Positions 12,626 to 22,482 of a stretch of 64,000 bases of DNA are shown piece after piece. The notes under the pieces were generated by a model. That model was not told the DNA's origin. It saw only the letters and a list, made by a program, of their open reading frames with translations, and did no database searches. The position numbers were made by a program, and so were the translations under genes. Source of the DNA: Ectobius pallidus (taxonomy: Eukaryota; Arthropoda; Insecta; Blattodea; Ectobiidae); NCBI GenBank assembly GCA_964059195.1, contig CAXKWD010000001.1, positions 119,159,751 through 119,223,750 on the forward strand, given 5' to 3'. Within the stretch, counting starts at the first letter, position 1. Every line of letters starts with the position of its first letter.

Positions 12626-13994
12626 ATGACCATGAGTTCCTTATTTTTTTTTCTGTTTCAATTACGTCTATCTTAGTAATGACCTCTTTGCGCGAGGTGT
12701 TCTGAAATCCTACGAGAAGTTCTACTCCCTCAAACTCTCGTATATCTCTTTGCAATCCCTAATTATGTCCCTTTTTCTTACAATAAACAGTCTGTATGTT
12801 AGCCCATCCTTTTAAACTGATTATTTATTTTCTGCTGATTAAAGTTGCTTACATTTATCTGATCCGACTGTCGTTTATTTAATCCTGCTGTCGTGCATTA
12901 ATTGTAAAATTTCTTACCGCAAGCATAACATGTAACGTAAATAAAAAAATTACATTTCTGTCTTGTGCACTTCGCACTTAAAAAAAAATATAAACTGAAT
13001 CTCTTGTTCTAAATTCTGTTGTGACTGCTAATTGTACTACTTGCATGTAACATGGTAACCTGAGTTGAATCTGTTCCCGACTTCTCATTCTGTTACATCA
13101 GCTGCTAAAGTCTGCATCTGCCTTCTCAGCACGAATATGCTTCTCGTGTGAGTTATTAGTTGGCTTTAGTATTATAATAATAAATCTTGGACATGATTAA
13201 ACCTTTTGCGTTGCTATTTAAAACTAAATATAATAATAATCATCGGGTAGTTTTTTTTGTTTGTTAACCCTATTCTCGAAAGTGGATCTCAACTAATCAT
13301 ACGTAGTTTCGTCACTAACTAAATCAATGTCTCCCTGACAATGAAAAATTCTGTTGCGGGACCTACAACTTTAAACTTTACAATCTGCTTTTTGTCTGCA
13401 ATCTCTGTCTGAATTCGCTGTCTGAATCTACTGTCTGAATTCACTTTCTGAATTCTCTATTTGAATCTCGAAACTCCCATTATAATTTTTAAAAAAATTA
13501 AAAATTCCTTTACCATTCCTTCACTGGTAAGCTATCTGCTGAGCCACTCCACTCATTTATCGCACTATTTTCCGTAAAATCTTTCGTCGAGTTACCTGAA
13601 CTATTTATCTTGCTACAAGATTTGCTTTGCTGCCGTTAATTCTGTTACCCTAGTTTTAAACTTTAATTCTGTTACCCTAGTTTTAAGCTTTACAAAGCTC
13701 GTCTAATACCTTCGTCAAGCAACATTCTGACCTATGTGAATTGTACACTATCAGCAATCAATTAATCGTTAACCAAGTAATGTTAATCAACCCTTGACTT
13801 ACAATGCACCAACCATTTGTAAAGAATTTCCCAAGAAGCTTAATTTGCCACTAACTTATAATGCCCACATTTTCTAAACAATTTATAACAACAACTTATT
13901 ACTAACACCTACACACACCCTAACATTTTTCCGAGAGCATGAGATCGTGAAACCATTTTTCCATCTTAAAACATTAATTTTATTCGCGGTAAAC

Positions 13995-14012
13995 ATCCCA
14001 CTTCTGACACCA
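13995..14012 (-). other. Primer-binding site, tRNA-Leu type
   Basis: The plus strand reads ATCCCACTTCTGACACCA, which looks like the last 15 bases of an insect tRNA-Leu T-arm/acceptor followed by CCA. The minus strand is therefore an 18-base primer site starting TGGTGTCAG. It lies one base from the LTR border, as expected for a 5' LTR on the minus strand. Confidence 0.85.
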
Positions 14013-14013
14013 T

Positions 14014-14975
14014 TGTTGTGCCCTCGCCCAGGAGGTGGCACATGTCAGGAATATTCGAACGATCGGCTCTACGTTCGTTATCTTCTTCTTTAATTACCTT
14101 TCATTCGTTTCTGAAATAAATATTATTTCTAACACCAACAATCATGATTTTACTCTTTTAATTATTTAACTTAAATAAAACTATTAATTCGGATGGATCA
14201 GGATCTTATACTCTCGTAAGAAAACACTCGAAATTAATTTACATATTTATTCTAAAAATCAATAAGTGAATATGTTTCCTTGAACTTACATTTTACTGAG
14301 TTCTTCACAACCATCCTCAACTTCATGGCTTCCGTCGTCTAGCGACGTCGATGCACTTATCAACTTCATGTAGAGTAAAAGTCTGAGTCTGAAAAATGAG
14401 GCCTATTTCGGCCAGGTTTATATAACCATCCTTGCCACACCCAAACCTCGGTCAAGAGTCGTGATCAAACAAAATAACATAAGAAAGTACTATATGCCTT
14501 TCTTGTATGCAAATCGCCTATTATTTGCATGAACACAATATGAATATTACTGAATTGACTTAATTCAATAAAAGCTTAAATCTTGCGTTAAGCAACGGAA
14601 AATAATGACATAATTATGACCTCATCAACAACCAATAGAAACTAGTCTATTTTATCCTTACTCAGTACTCTGTGAATAATGTTTACGCAAATGTGCTATA
14701 CTTCATGTTCTGACAATAAACGTAATATAATACTTCTTTCCTTTTACAAACTGCAATCTTTGCTTTATTCATGTGACTTCTAAAGCAATATCCATAAAAG
14801 TATGTAATTGTCTTAACTTTATATTTCAACAATAAAATGTTAATCTCTTTGACCCATGCATTGTCGTATCCTAAATTATAACATTGCTATTATAATCCGG
14901 GAGAAACAATGACAATGATTTCCGGTATAACCGTGGTATACGAAGGTATACTCAGGTATATACCAGGGCTCAACA
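14014..14975 (-). repeat. LTR (5' LTR in element orientation)
   Basis: This is the second 962-bp LTR, with TG and CA ends, next to the primer-binding site. No mismatch with 5077-6038 was found on line-by-line comparison. Confidence 0.92.
14417..14424 (-). promoter_or_regulatory. TATA-like box in the 5' LTR
   Basis: TATATAAA on the minus strand lies about 550 bases into the LTR. Transcription would be expected to start roughly 25-30 bases further on, near 14390. The same box exists in the other LTR at 5480-5487. The call is motif-based only. Confidence 0.4.
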
Positions 14976-15371
14976 CTACAGAAGAAAGCTTCGAGAATAA
15001 TAAATAAGGTCCTTTCAAAGAACATTGCAACCCTTCATTAAAGAAAAAAGTATATTGACTGATAAACTTATGTGTTTTCTTATGTTTGCTATGTGTGCAC
15101 AAGAAGTCTAATGTTGATTTATCTGTCCATAGATCTGGCATTTATGATTGTAATACTAGGAGCCAGTTTATGTTAGATGTTCCTTAACAGTAGACTAGCC
15201 AAATGCCATAGCAGTTTCTCCATCATTAGCCTGAAACTGTTTAACAAATTACATAATAATTGTAAACTTTTAAACTTCAAAATATTTAAGGAAAGTTTAT
15301 ACAACTGGTTATGCCTAAATTCGTTTTACAACATAAATGAATATCTTGGCTTGAAATCTGTCAAATTTTAA
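14976..15371 (+). pseudogene. LINE reverse-transcriptase relic, right half
   Basis: This is the C-terminal tail of a non-LTR reverse transcriptase. It begins QKKASRIINK in continuation of 5040-5076. Frameshifted pieces follow (IKEKSILT; DLSVHRSGIYDCNTRSQF). It ends in an open frame at 15177-15371 with SLKLFNKL, FKIFKESLYNWL and NSFYNINEYL, which are typical spaced motifs of the region after the RT palm. At least two frameshifts and one stop break the frame before 15177, so it is dead. The LTR retrotransposon inserted into it later, leaving CTAC on both sides. Confidence 0.68.
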
Positions 15372-16232
15372 ATTTTTTCTATTGGTTTATTTTGACGTCT
15401 GTTGCAAAATTCTATATGCATAAAGACAATAAAGAGCATGAGTTCTGAGTGGAAGTGACGAAGTCAATGAAGGTGAAGTATTGTGATGGTGATTCTGAGA
15501 GCGACAATATTATAGTGATGACTATGACTTTGAAAATAGAACAGGGAAGAGGATGGCTACGATTACGGTCAAATTCGAGAAAAAACAAACAAAATAAAAT
15601 AATTTCATCAAGAAAAAAGTGAACTGAAAATGTGATAAAATGTTCAAGATGAGAGCAAAAGCATAGAAAAATAAGAGGAAGGGAAGAAAAGTACTTTGAG
15701 GAGTAAGAATTAAGAAATAGGAAGACATTTTGGCGTCTCACATGGGGGCGGAGGTATTGATTAGGCCCGGCAGCCGGGGCTCGGCTTTATTTCGCCAGAC
15801 GTAATAATATCATAAGCCGGTCCACGCCGGGGATCCCAGTTCAATACTCGGTCACTCCATATGGAGTTTGTGGTAAACCAAGTAGTGCTTTACAGGTCCC
15901 GACTTAATCATGCATTCCCGCTACCAGTCCGTTCCTCATAACTTGAAGCTACTGCTGATACTGTTGTATGTTCAATGAGTTTAGTTCCCGTGAATATCTT
16001 GTTCTTGCCACCCAATTCCACTATCCCAGTGTCCGGCAGATGCTGCAGTTGTGACGTAAGAGCCGATCATCTCGCAAGAGCTTGAGAGAGCGAGCAGTTG
16101 AGTTGCATTCCTGTTAATACGCACTAGCGCAGTGGCGTTCAGTGCAGCAGTAGGGTTAAGGTGAGCCGTGATGGTACATTGAATTGCGTGCATTAACCAT
16201 GGCAAGGGTGCAGAGGTCAGTTAATCAGTGAA
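15372..16232. other. Non-coding stretch with possible repeat
   Basis: 15400-15730 is purine-rich on the plus strand and gives serine/phenylalanine-rich minus-strand frames that look like composition artefacts. 15740-15900 is locally GC-rich (GGCCCGGCAGCCGGGG) and contains a B-box-like AGTTCAATACT, suggesting a decayed SINE. 15980-16205 may be the 5' part of the hAT element that follows. No gene is supported. Confidence 0.35.
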
Positions 16233-16842
16233 ATGTATGGTAAATTTAGTGCATTCAGATTAATACTAGACTTACGGAAACGTCAGGTCACCCTCGGAGA
16301 CACGCCACATTTTCCAAAGTTGTCTACAGTATGTCATTCAATTACAGACATTAATAATTATGTACAAATATTAGAAGAACTGGATCAGGATATTTTATTA
16401 CAGATTTCAAGATTTTGCAAAACTCCAATCCGATATTTGCATATTTGCGACACCATTTTCTGTGGATGTTGACAGTGTTCCAACGTCATTGCAACTAGAA
16501 GTCATTGATTTGCAAAAGAATATTGAAATGAAAGACCGCTTTCAAAACAAAAAGGATCTATCTATATTTTATAGAAGATTTCCCCAGGCAACTACATAAT
16601 ATATTTGCTGCTAGAATGTTGAGTATATTTGTATCGACGTATGTATGTGAATAGTTCTTTTCTTGTATGAAGATCTGCAAACCACAACATGGAAACCGCC
16701 TATCTGATCAGAACATGAAAAATGTTCTCGTTTGTGTGTTAGCCAGACTATGTCTCCTAATATTGCAAAATTAGTGCGCGAGAAAAGAGGGAAAAAATCT
16801 CGACAATGCCTTGAGCTTGGGCACGATAGTGACACAAAGTAA
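16233..16842 (+). pseudogene. hAT transposase pseudogene, C-terminal part
   Basis: Three successive frames together read as the C-terminal third of a hAT transposase of the type resembling GTF2IRD2/ZBED-like proteins. The first frame (16233-16430) includes FSAFRL, QVTLGDTPHFPKL and ILEELDQDIL. The second (16418-16600) has FATPFSVDVDSVPTSLQLE and IEMKDRF, and the third (16590-16842) has LHNIFAARMLSIFVSTYVCE and NRLSDQNMKNVL, the hATC dimerisation region. The tail includes MSPNIAKLVREKR. Two frameshifts and an in-frame TAG after VCE kill it. The N-terminal BED finger and most of the catalytic domain are missing. No terminal inverted repeats were located. Confidence 0.78.
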
Positions 16843-17522
16843 GGGTGTGTATCAAAAGTCTGAATAGGCCTATACTTGGCATAGTGCTCACAAAGGTGTA
16901 TAGTTTAATTTGTATATTTTGTGTATTTTGTATATTTTGTATACTTTAACATTTTTCAGTTTCCGAGTAGACAAAGTTTTGCAGTACTCCTTAAAGTATT
17001 CTTATGTTTTATGTATTTGTATGTTTATAGTAGTTTCGGAGCCTCATTTAAATAACCTGACGCATCCGCACCTGGATGCATTTCAGATTAGTGTAAGTAG
17101 GGCCTATATTAAATTTCATTACAAACAAAACTGTTCTGTTACATTGATTTATCACAGTTGTACTATTTTGTTTTCGTACAAATGCATTGTAATTGTGCTA
17201 TTCCCATACTATCTACGAAGATCGGAGCGCACTCTGTCAATGCATAGGCGTCGTTCCGCCACTGGCCAGTTGAACCCTTCCTCCACGCTCAGTACGGAGA
17301 TATTGCCGAGCAAAGAGCGCGGCTGCTCTGTAGTATGACGTCACAGAGCACGGAACATGCCGGTCACTGCACTATCCTGTTGTCTCCCATACCTTCACAA
17401 CCCCCACGCTCCTTCCCACTGTTTCTATCTCTGCATGTTTCTTCCTTTTCCAGCCAATACAGAAGATACCAATCCTTACACGTAAGCGCATATTATTCTT
17501 CCATTACGGGCTAAGATATAGA
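16843..17522. other. Non-coding stretch, partly GC-rich
   Basis: 16910-17338 is the longest open frame of the window (142 codons) but starts at a non-ATG codon in TTTGTA-repeat DNA and shows no domain. I judge it chance. 17215-17420 is unusually GC- and CpG-rich and contains a TGACGTCA palindrome near 17336. It may be the end of a transposon or a small regulatory island. Confidence 0.35.
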
Positions 17523-17637
17523 CTTCAGGCAAAAGAGTCAAACATTGTGAAAATGAGATAATTCAGTTACACTGTGTAAAGAAAGTCACTCCTGAAAAAT
17601 ATATTTTTGTTTTACTTATACTCTTTAGCCTTAACAG
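17523..17637. mobile_element. Small Tc1/mariner-like MITE, copy A
   Basis: It shares its interior (ACATTGTGAAAATGAGATA, ACTGTGTAAA) and its right end (TTTTACTTATACTCTTT.GCCTTAACAG) with copy B 12 bases downstream. Its left end is decayed (CTTCAGGCAAAAGAG), so the arms match poorly. Confidence 0.5.
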
Positions 17638-17649
17638 TCCACATCTATA

Positions 17650-17763
17650 CTGTTACGGCAAAAGAGTATAAGTAAAACATTGTGAAAATGAGATACTGTG
17701 TAAAAACGTATCACCTGAAAAGTTATATATATTTTTTTTACTTATACTCTTTTGCCTTAACAG
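17650..17763. mobile_element. Small Tc1/mariner-like MITE, copy B
   Basis: The terminal inverted repeats of about 28 bases start CTGTTACGGCAAAAGAG on the left and read as the complement on the right with one mismatch. The 114-bp element is flanked by TATA on both sides, consistent with the TA target duplication of Tc1/mariner elements. It has no coding capacity. Confidence 0.68.
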
Positions 17764-20700
17764 TATAATATATGAATCGTTTAAATAATGTGTTGGGTAA
17801 TATTTTAATAAAACTGATCGGCTATCTAATAGAGAAAAGTGCTAGACTAACCCTTAAATTTGCAAAATGCCGGACTGCAAAGAAAACAGTCAATTCAATG
17901 ATCAGGTCCATCGTTTACTTCTTGTGCCTTATTCTGCAATTCAAAATGTTTCTTTCAGTTTGTCTTCCGTAATTTTATTACAAATTTAAGACAAACTACC
18001 GTCCTGTATCAATACACCTTATCGATGCAAAAATAAAGAAATATAAAAGTAAATTGTAGCCTTACTCCTATTAATACAGCTATCTTTTATTTTGTGAGGA
18101 TTTCTGATCGAGATCGGCCCATGCCCTCGTTAATGTTAATAATACGGTTTATAAGTAAAGAAATTTATGAGAAATAATTATATACTACCTCTATTCTATA
18201 TGACTGTAGCCTAGATGATAAAGAAAGAATTGAACCATATATAGAGTACTTCTGCCTGCTTCAGGTTCCAAAAGAAGGATCGTTTATGTAGGCTACGCTT
18301 TTGTAAATATGCAGCTCCTATTTTTTTTAAGAAAATTGGGAATTCATTCCACATAATTATAATGTTACATAAAAAGCTGAAATTAGGTCTAAGTACTGTA
18401 AATAATTAATACAGGTTTTAATGTATAAAATCAATTTAACTCAAAAGTATTATTTGATAAGTTCTTTTTTGTTCTTTCTTTGCTTTCTTCGCGAGTTAGT
18501 TAATGTACATTTTAAGATATGGGACGTCGTCATGAAAGCATGTGTGGCAAATGTGGCAAAAAAAAGTTTCATGGGTACAGAATAAGATATACTGTGAATA
18601 TCTTTCACAGTCAATAACGTATCAGCGTAAAAATAAAGCTACTGAACTTTTTTCCACCTGTATGAAAGGAGCACGGGTTGAAATTGTTGTTCAGACTTCA
18701 GCTGAGTAACTTGGTCTTTGGCCATTTTTTGGCAGTTAGTTTTAAAATACCAGCAAATACCTTATTCATAAGGAATAAAAGCTTTATTGATTTTCCTAAC
18801 GTGACAACAGTACTGGTACTTTAAGATTAGAATGTCAAGTGATAGGCCTATGAACACTATTTACAGCTAACATCACTTTATCTATCTTCACGACACTATG
18901 ATTAATGCAACCATTATAGCAGCATTTCAATTAATAACCCATTATGCAAACACAAGATAGCAATCCATATCCACTTAGGTATAAATGGTATCTTGCCACT
19001 AGCGAGTATTGTACCTGACCTGCTGATGGTATCAACGGTACGCTGTGTTTTGAATGCACTGAATGTGCTGACTGTTGTTTCTACAAAATGCGAGAAATGA
19101 GCTGTCTGAAAGAAGCTAAAAAGTAGGATGTTCCGTAACAAAGCTTTATGATGAAGGAAGGTTGATTGTAAGTATGCGATATAGGCTAATCCAGCTTCGA
19201 ATTAGCACTACAGCAAGATGACGCCTTCATCTTGTTGCGTTCTGGCCTTTGAATCCAAACCTCGAATTTTCAAAATCGACCTGTGGGAATAATTTTTTTG
19301 CATCGAAAAGATCATACATTCAGATCAGGTCCTTTATTTGTACAAAACTGGGGTTTGTGCTGCTGCTGTTGCTGCTAAAACTGAAAACCATAAAATAAAA
19401 AAAAGAAACCATATGAACGTGGAGAATAGAATTTGGTTTTCCCAAAAATGTAGTCAATCAAAGCGCTCTTACAACTCAGTAGCATGGCTCGTGCATATTT
19501 CGTCAACCTATGTACATATTCAAGAAATAAATAAATTCGTCGTCATTATGAAATTATGGTGCAATTATACTATTATAATAATTATCGCATGGGGTGTTTT
19601 AGTTTCAGAATTATCTATTAACAATCGCAAACAAGATAGATAGGGATTGTGAATAAAGCATAATTCAATAGTAAGATGCATTGTGGAAACGCAGAAAAAA
19701 GTATTTCTATAAATTTATAAACAAATAAAGATTGTAATGATTAATGAAGTACGAATTCCATGCAATTTGTTTGGGCTTATTTACCCAAAAGTAAAAAAAA
19801 AACTGAGTTCAAATATATTTAGTGAAAAATGTTGAGTATTTTTTTTGTTTCGAGAAAAGAAAACCTGTACCTACTCGGTCAATAGGCCTACTCTTCCCTT
19901 CGAAGTAAAATGAGACTTTGAGACAATTCTTGATTCTTGCTTATGTTTTTAACCTTTTGGCTGCTTCTGAAGAATAAATTCGTCGTCAAAAATACTGTGT
20001 TACTATTATAAGATTAATCAGTCTATTTTTTACGTGAAATTTGAAGAGTTTCTTCTTCTTCTTACGATTGTCATTCCAGCTCTTTATTGTCCCTATCGAT
20101 TTTAAGATTAGAGACCACTGATAATTTTACTTGATGATTGGTTATATAAATATACAAATTCAGCTCTGAAAAGGTTAAATGTTAATATAACAGTTTCACA
20201 ATTTCTTATTTTATATTAACATTCCAACATTCCTTTCTATTGAAGAGGGCCTGTATTTTTGTCTAACCAACCGTTTTTAAATACCGTTTATTTATTTATT
20301 TATTTATTTATTTATTACAATAAATAGTTACAAACTAGTATTCAGATTTCAATTGTATTTTTCTTTCCTATTGATAACATTATAATCACATTTTAATTTC
20401 CGTCACATTATTTTGTAGAAACAAAATCCACAATAAATTAAACTAGAAACGGTTCTTAGCTGAATATGAAGCCTATTTGTTTCAGTTATTCGGTAACAAT
20501 TTCGGGCGTGTCTTTATGTTTCAGTCATATAGTTATACTGTTACATGGTATTATTATGTTTCGGTATCCTACAAGAGAAATCACTAGATGATAATATGTT
20601 CTAATCACGTTCTAGATGCTTTCCTCCATATTATATATATATATATATATATAAGTATTTTGGTATCGTGGCACCTCAGGAATGACCCAGTGCATGAAAT

Positions 20701-21018
20701 GGACTAGATTGATTTAAATGTCCGGCGGCACTGAGCGGGTCTGTCGAATGCAGAAATAGATTCACTGAATAAGAAATGCGATGGATAACCGCTCATACCT
20801 GTGCATTATGGAACGCTACAGGTCTCGCTTCCCCCCTCTCGCATGCGTGGACTGCAAGTCAATCGCATCAGCAGAAGCTCCCTGAAAAATCAGGGCATCT
20901 CTCTCAGAATCAGGGTTATGAACCGTCCTACGTTGACGTGCATTTACTGACTGTGCTATTTCATTGCCAAGAAATCCTACTTTGCCTATCTACTTTAGTT
21001 TTGGGAATTTATTTTTTA
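17764..21018. other. Non-coding stretch
   Basis: Short frames occur (17772-17972, 18914-19141, 19338-19643, 20776-21075), but none shows a domain or splice logic. Simple repeats lie at 20287-20316 (TTTA)n and 20632-20653 (TA)n. Nothing else is recognised. Confidence 0.4.
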
Positions 21019-21080
21019 CTAGCAGGTACCGCGGCTTCGCCCACGTCTATTAATTCAATCCCTAGATTTTTTTAAATCTA
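21019..21080 (-). mobile_element. Helitron 3' terminus, minus strand
   Basis: The minus strand reads GTGGGCGAAGCCGCGG, then a short spacer and CTAG followed by T. This closely resembles the 3' end of the Helitron at 21493-22167 and fits the Helitron rule of a hairpin before CTRR with insertion before T. The rest of this element toward higher coordinates could not be delimited. Confidence 0.5.
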
Positions 21081-21492
21081 AAAATAATTTTAAACATTAA
21101 TTTTTATTAAAATATTTATTTTTTTTACCCTCCACCGCCCCCGGAGCCCTCGACCATAAGCCATACTCCGGTCCCAACAACTTTTCGGCGCTTGTGTTCT
21201 ATTGCTCTACTTTTCGCTCTTGTGTACTTTAAGCTTGTGGGTAATGTGTTTGGAGCCAGCTGATTGATTCAGCACTAATAGAACTGTGTAACTCTGTGTT
21301 TTGTCATCTGTCTGTCGGGGGTCGTCTCTCCGATCCGGTGTTCACCTAATGAGTGAGGAAAACCCCGAAAAACCCCACTCGGATCGGCTGCTGCGAGAGT
21401 TTCCCACAGCAACCCGGGCACTTGGACTATTGCCCATATAGTAGTGCTCGGTTTAATCCCAGGAGTCTGAGCCATTAACATTTACACGCAAA

Positions 21493-22167
21493 TCTATATA
21501 TATAAAAATGAATGTATGTGTGTGTGTGTGTGTCTGTGTGTGTCCTTTATGCATTACTACACCATTCATCCAATCGCCATGAAACTTTGGGAAGTTGTTG
21601 AGTGCATTCCCGGGAAGGTTTCTGGCATATTACATTTTTAATTTTTCCTTTTGTTCGTGAGTTATGAGTGAAAAACGGGCAAAAAACGTGTATTTTTTGC
21701 GTTTTCGAAGCATCGTTTTCAGTAATACCATTCAATGTCAAATCAATTACAATAGGCTTTGGCTATTTTTGTCATTCCTTGGACATAAAACTATCGCGAT
21801 CGCTTGAATGTTGTAGCTCACGCTGGTCGATTCATTTGTTTATAATGTCAAGGCACGCAGACATATGAAATTTTCAACTTACACCGAAGAGGATTATTAT
21901 TATTATTATTATCATAAAAGGGATAATCAATATAGGCCTCAATATGGTCAAACGTTGTTCGATTTGGACGAAACTCACTATATAGGGGTTTTCTGGGCCA
22001 AGGACCTCGAATCTGAGGTCGCTTTTACCAGTCGACGCTATCTAATCGTGGTATGTAATTCACGTGATTTAGGTGTTAATAGGCTAAATATAATGATTTA
22101 ACTATTATGCTCTTAATTTTTAATTTTTGAAATAATTATTGCGTGCGAAGCCGCGGGCACACGCTAG
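21493..22167 (+). mobile_element. Short non-autonomous Helitron
   Basis: It starts TCTATATATATAAAAATGAA after an A, followed by a TG run and the CATGAAACTTTGG-type 5' region common in invertebrate Helitrons. It ends with a GC-rich hairpin (GCGTG .. CACGC around CGAAGCCGCGGG) and CTAG, followed by T. Host A and T thus flank it, as expected for insertion at AT. At 675 bp it has no Rep/helicase coding capacity. Short frames inside (21668-22101) are not genes. A small ATT run sits inside near 21895. Confidence 0.72.
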
Positions 22168-22296
22168 TTATTCATAAACTTTTAAAACTATTAATAATTT
22201 TTTTTTTAAATGCAGCTTCGAGGTGCCTATCACGATTACAGTACGCCGCCCCCGGGAAAAGAGTTCTCAGATTCGATAATAAATAACTATTGGCCG

Positions 22297-22474
22297 CAGT
22301 GGCGGACGCAGAAATTTTTTTCGGGGGGGGGATTTGAATAGGTAGAAAGAATACTAAAAAAAATTAATCAACTTACATATACAATTAGTTTATAAAACTG
22401 GCCCCTTAGAGTACTTTTTTTCAAATTTCGGGGGGGGATGTAACCCCCCTATCCCCCCCCTGCGTCCGCCACTG
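22297..22474. mobile_element. hAT MITE with 8-bp target duplication
   Basis: The perfect 15-base terminal inverted repeats are CAGTGGCGGACGCAG and CTGCGTCCGCCACTG. They are flanked on both sides by ATTGGCCG (22289-22296 and 22475-22482). Inner arms continue as G-rich and C-rich runs. It is a 178-bp non-coding deletion derivative of a hAT transposon. Confidence 0.92.
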
Positions 22475-22482
22475 ATTGGCCG

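Larger units (their letters stand above)
6058..13994 (-). pseudogene. Decayed gag-pol interior of the LTR element
   Basis: No long reading frame survives on either strand. Reading the minus strand in short pieces gives a gag-like start near 13480-13600 (LPVKEW followed by aromatic and charged residues), then a protease remnant, an RT remnant and an RNase H-linker remnant. Each is in a different frame and broken by stops. The minus strand is A-rich, as Gypsy coding strands often are. From about 10900 down to 6058 no integrase zinc or DDE motif could be recognised. The interior is longer than a plain gag-pol, so extra sequence such as an env remnant or filler may be present. A (ATT)n run sits at 10747-10790. 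Confidence 0.7.
5077..14975 (-). mobile_element. Complete Ty3/Gypsy-type LTR retrotransposon
   Basis: Two direct repeats of exactly 962 bp (5077-6038 and 14014-14975) begin TG and end CA, and are flanked by the 4-bp duplication CTAC (5073-5076 and 14976-14979). The minus-strand orientation is set by a tRNA-Leu-complementary primer site next to the right LTR and a purine tract next to the left one. The 7,975-bp interior has no frame above about 100 codons, yet decayed gag, protease, RT and RNase H-linker motifs appear on the minus strand in the Gypsy order. A tRNA-Leu primer is known for mdg3/micropia/blastopia-like elements, so that clade is possible. Identical LTRs imply recent insertion; the dead interior implies a non-autonomous copy mobilised in trans. 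Confidence 0.9.

Noticed and set aside
16910..17338. The longest open frame in the window (142 codons)
   Set aside because: It has no ATG start, begins in TTTGTA repeats, follows the hAT relic's stop, and shows no domain or splice context.
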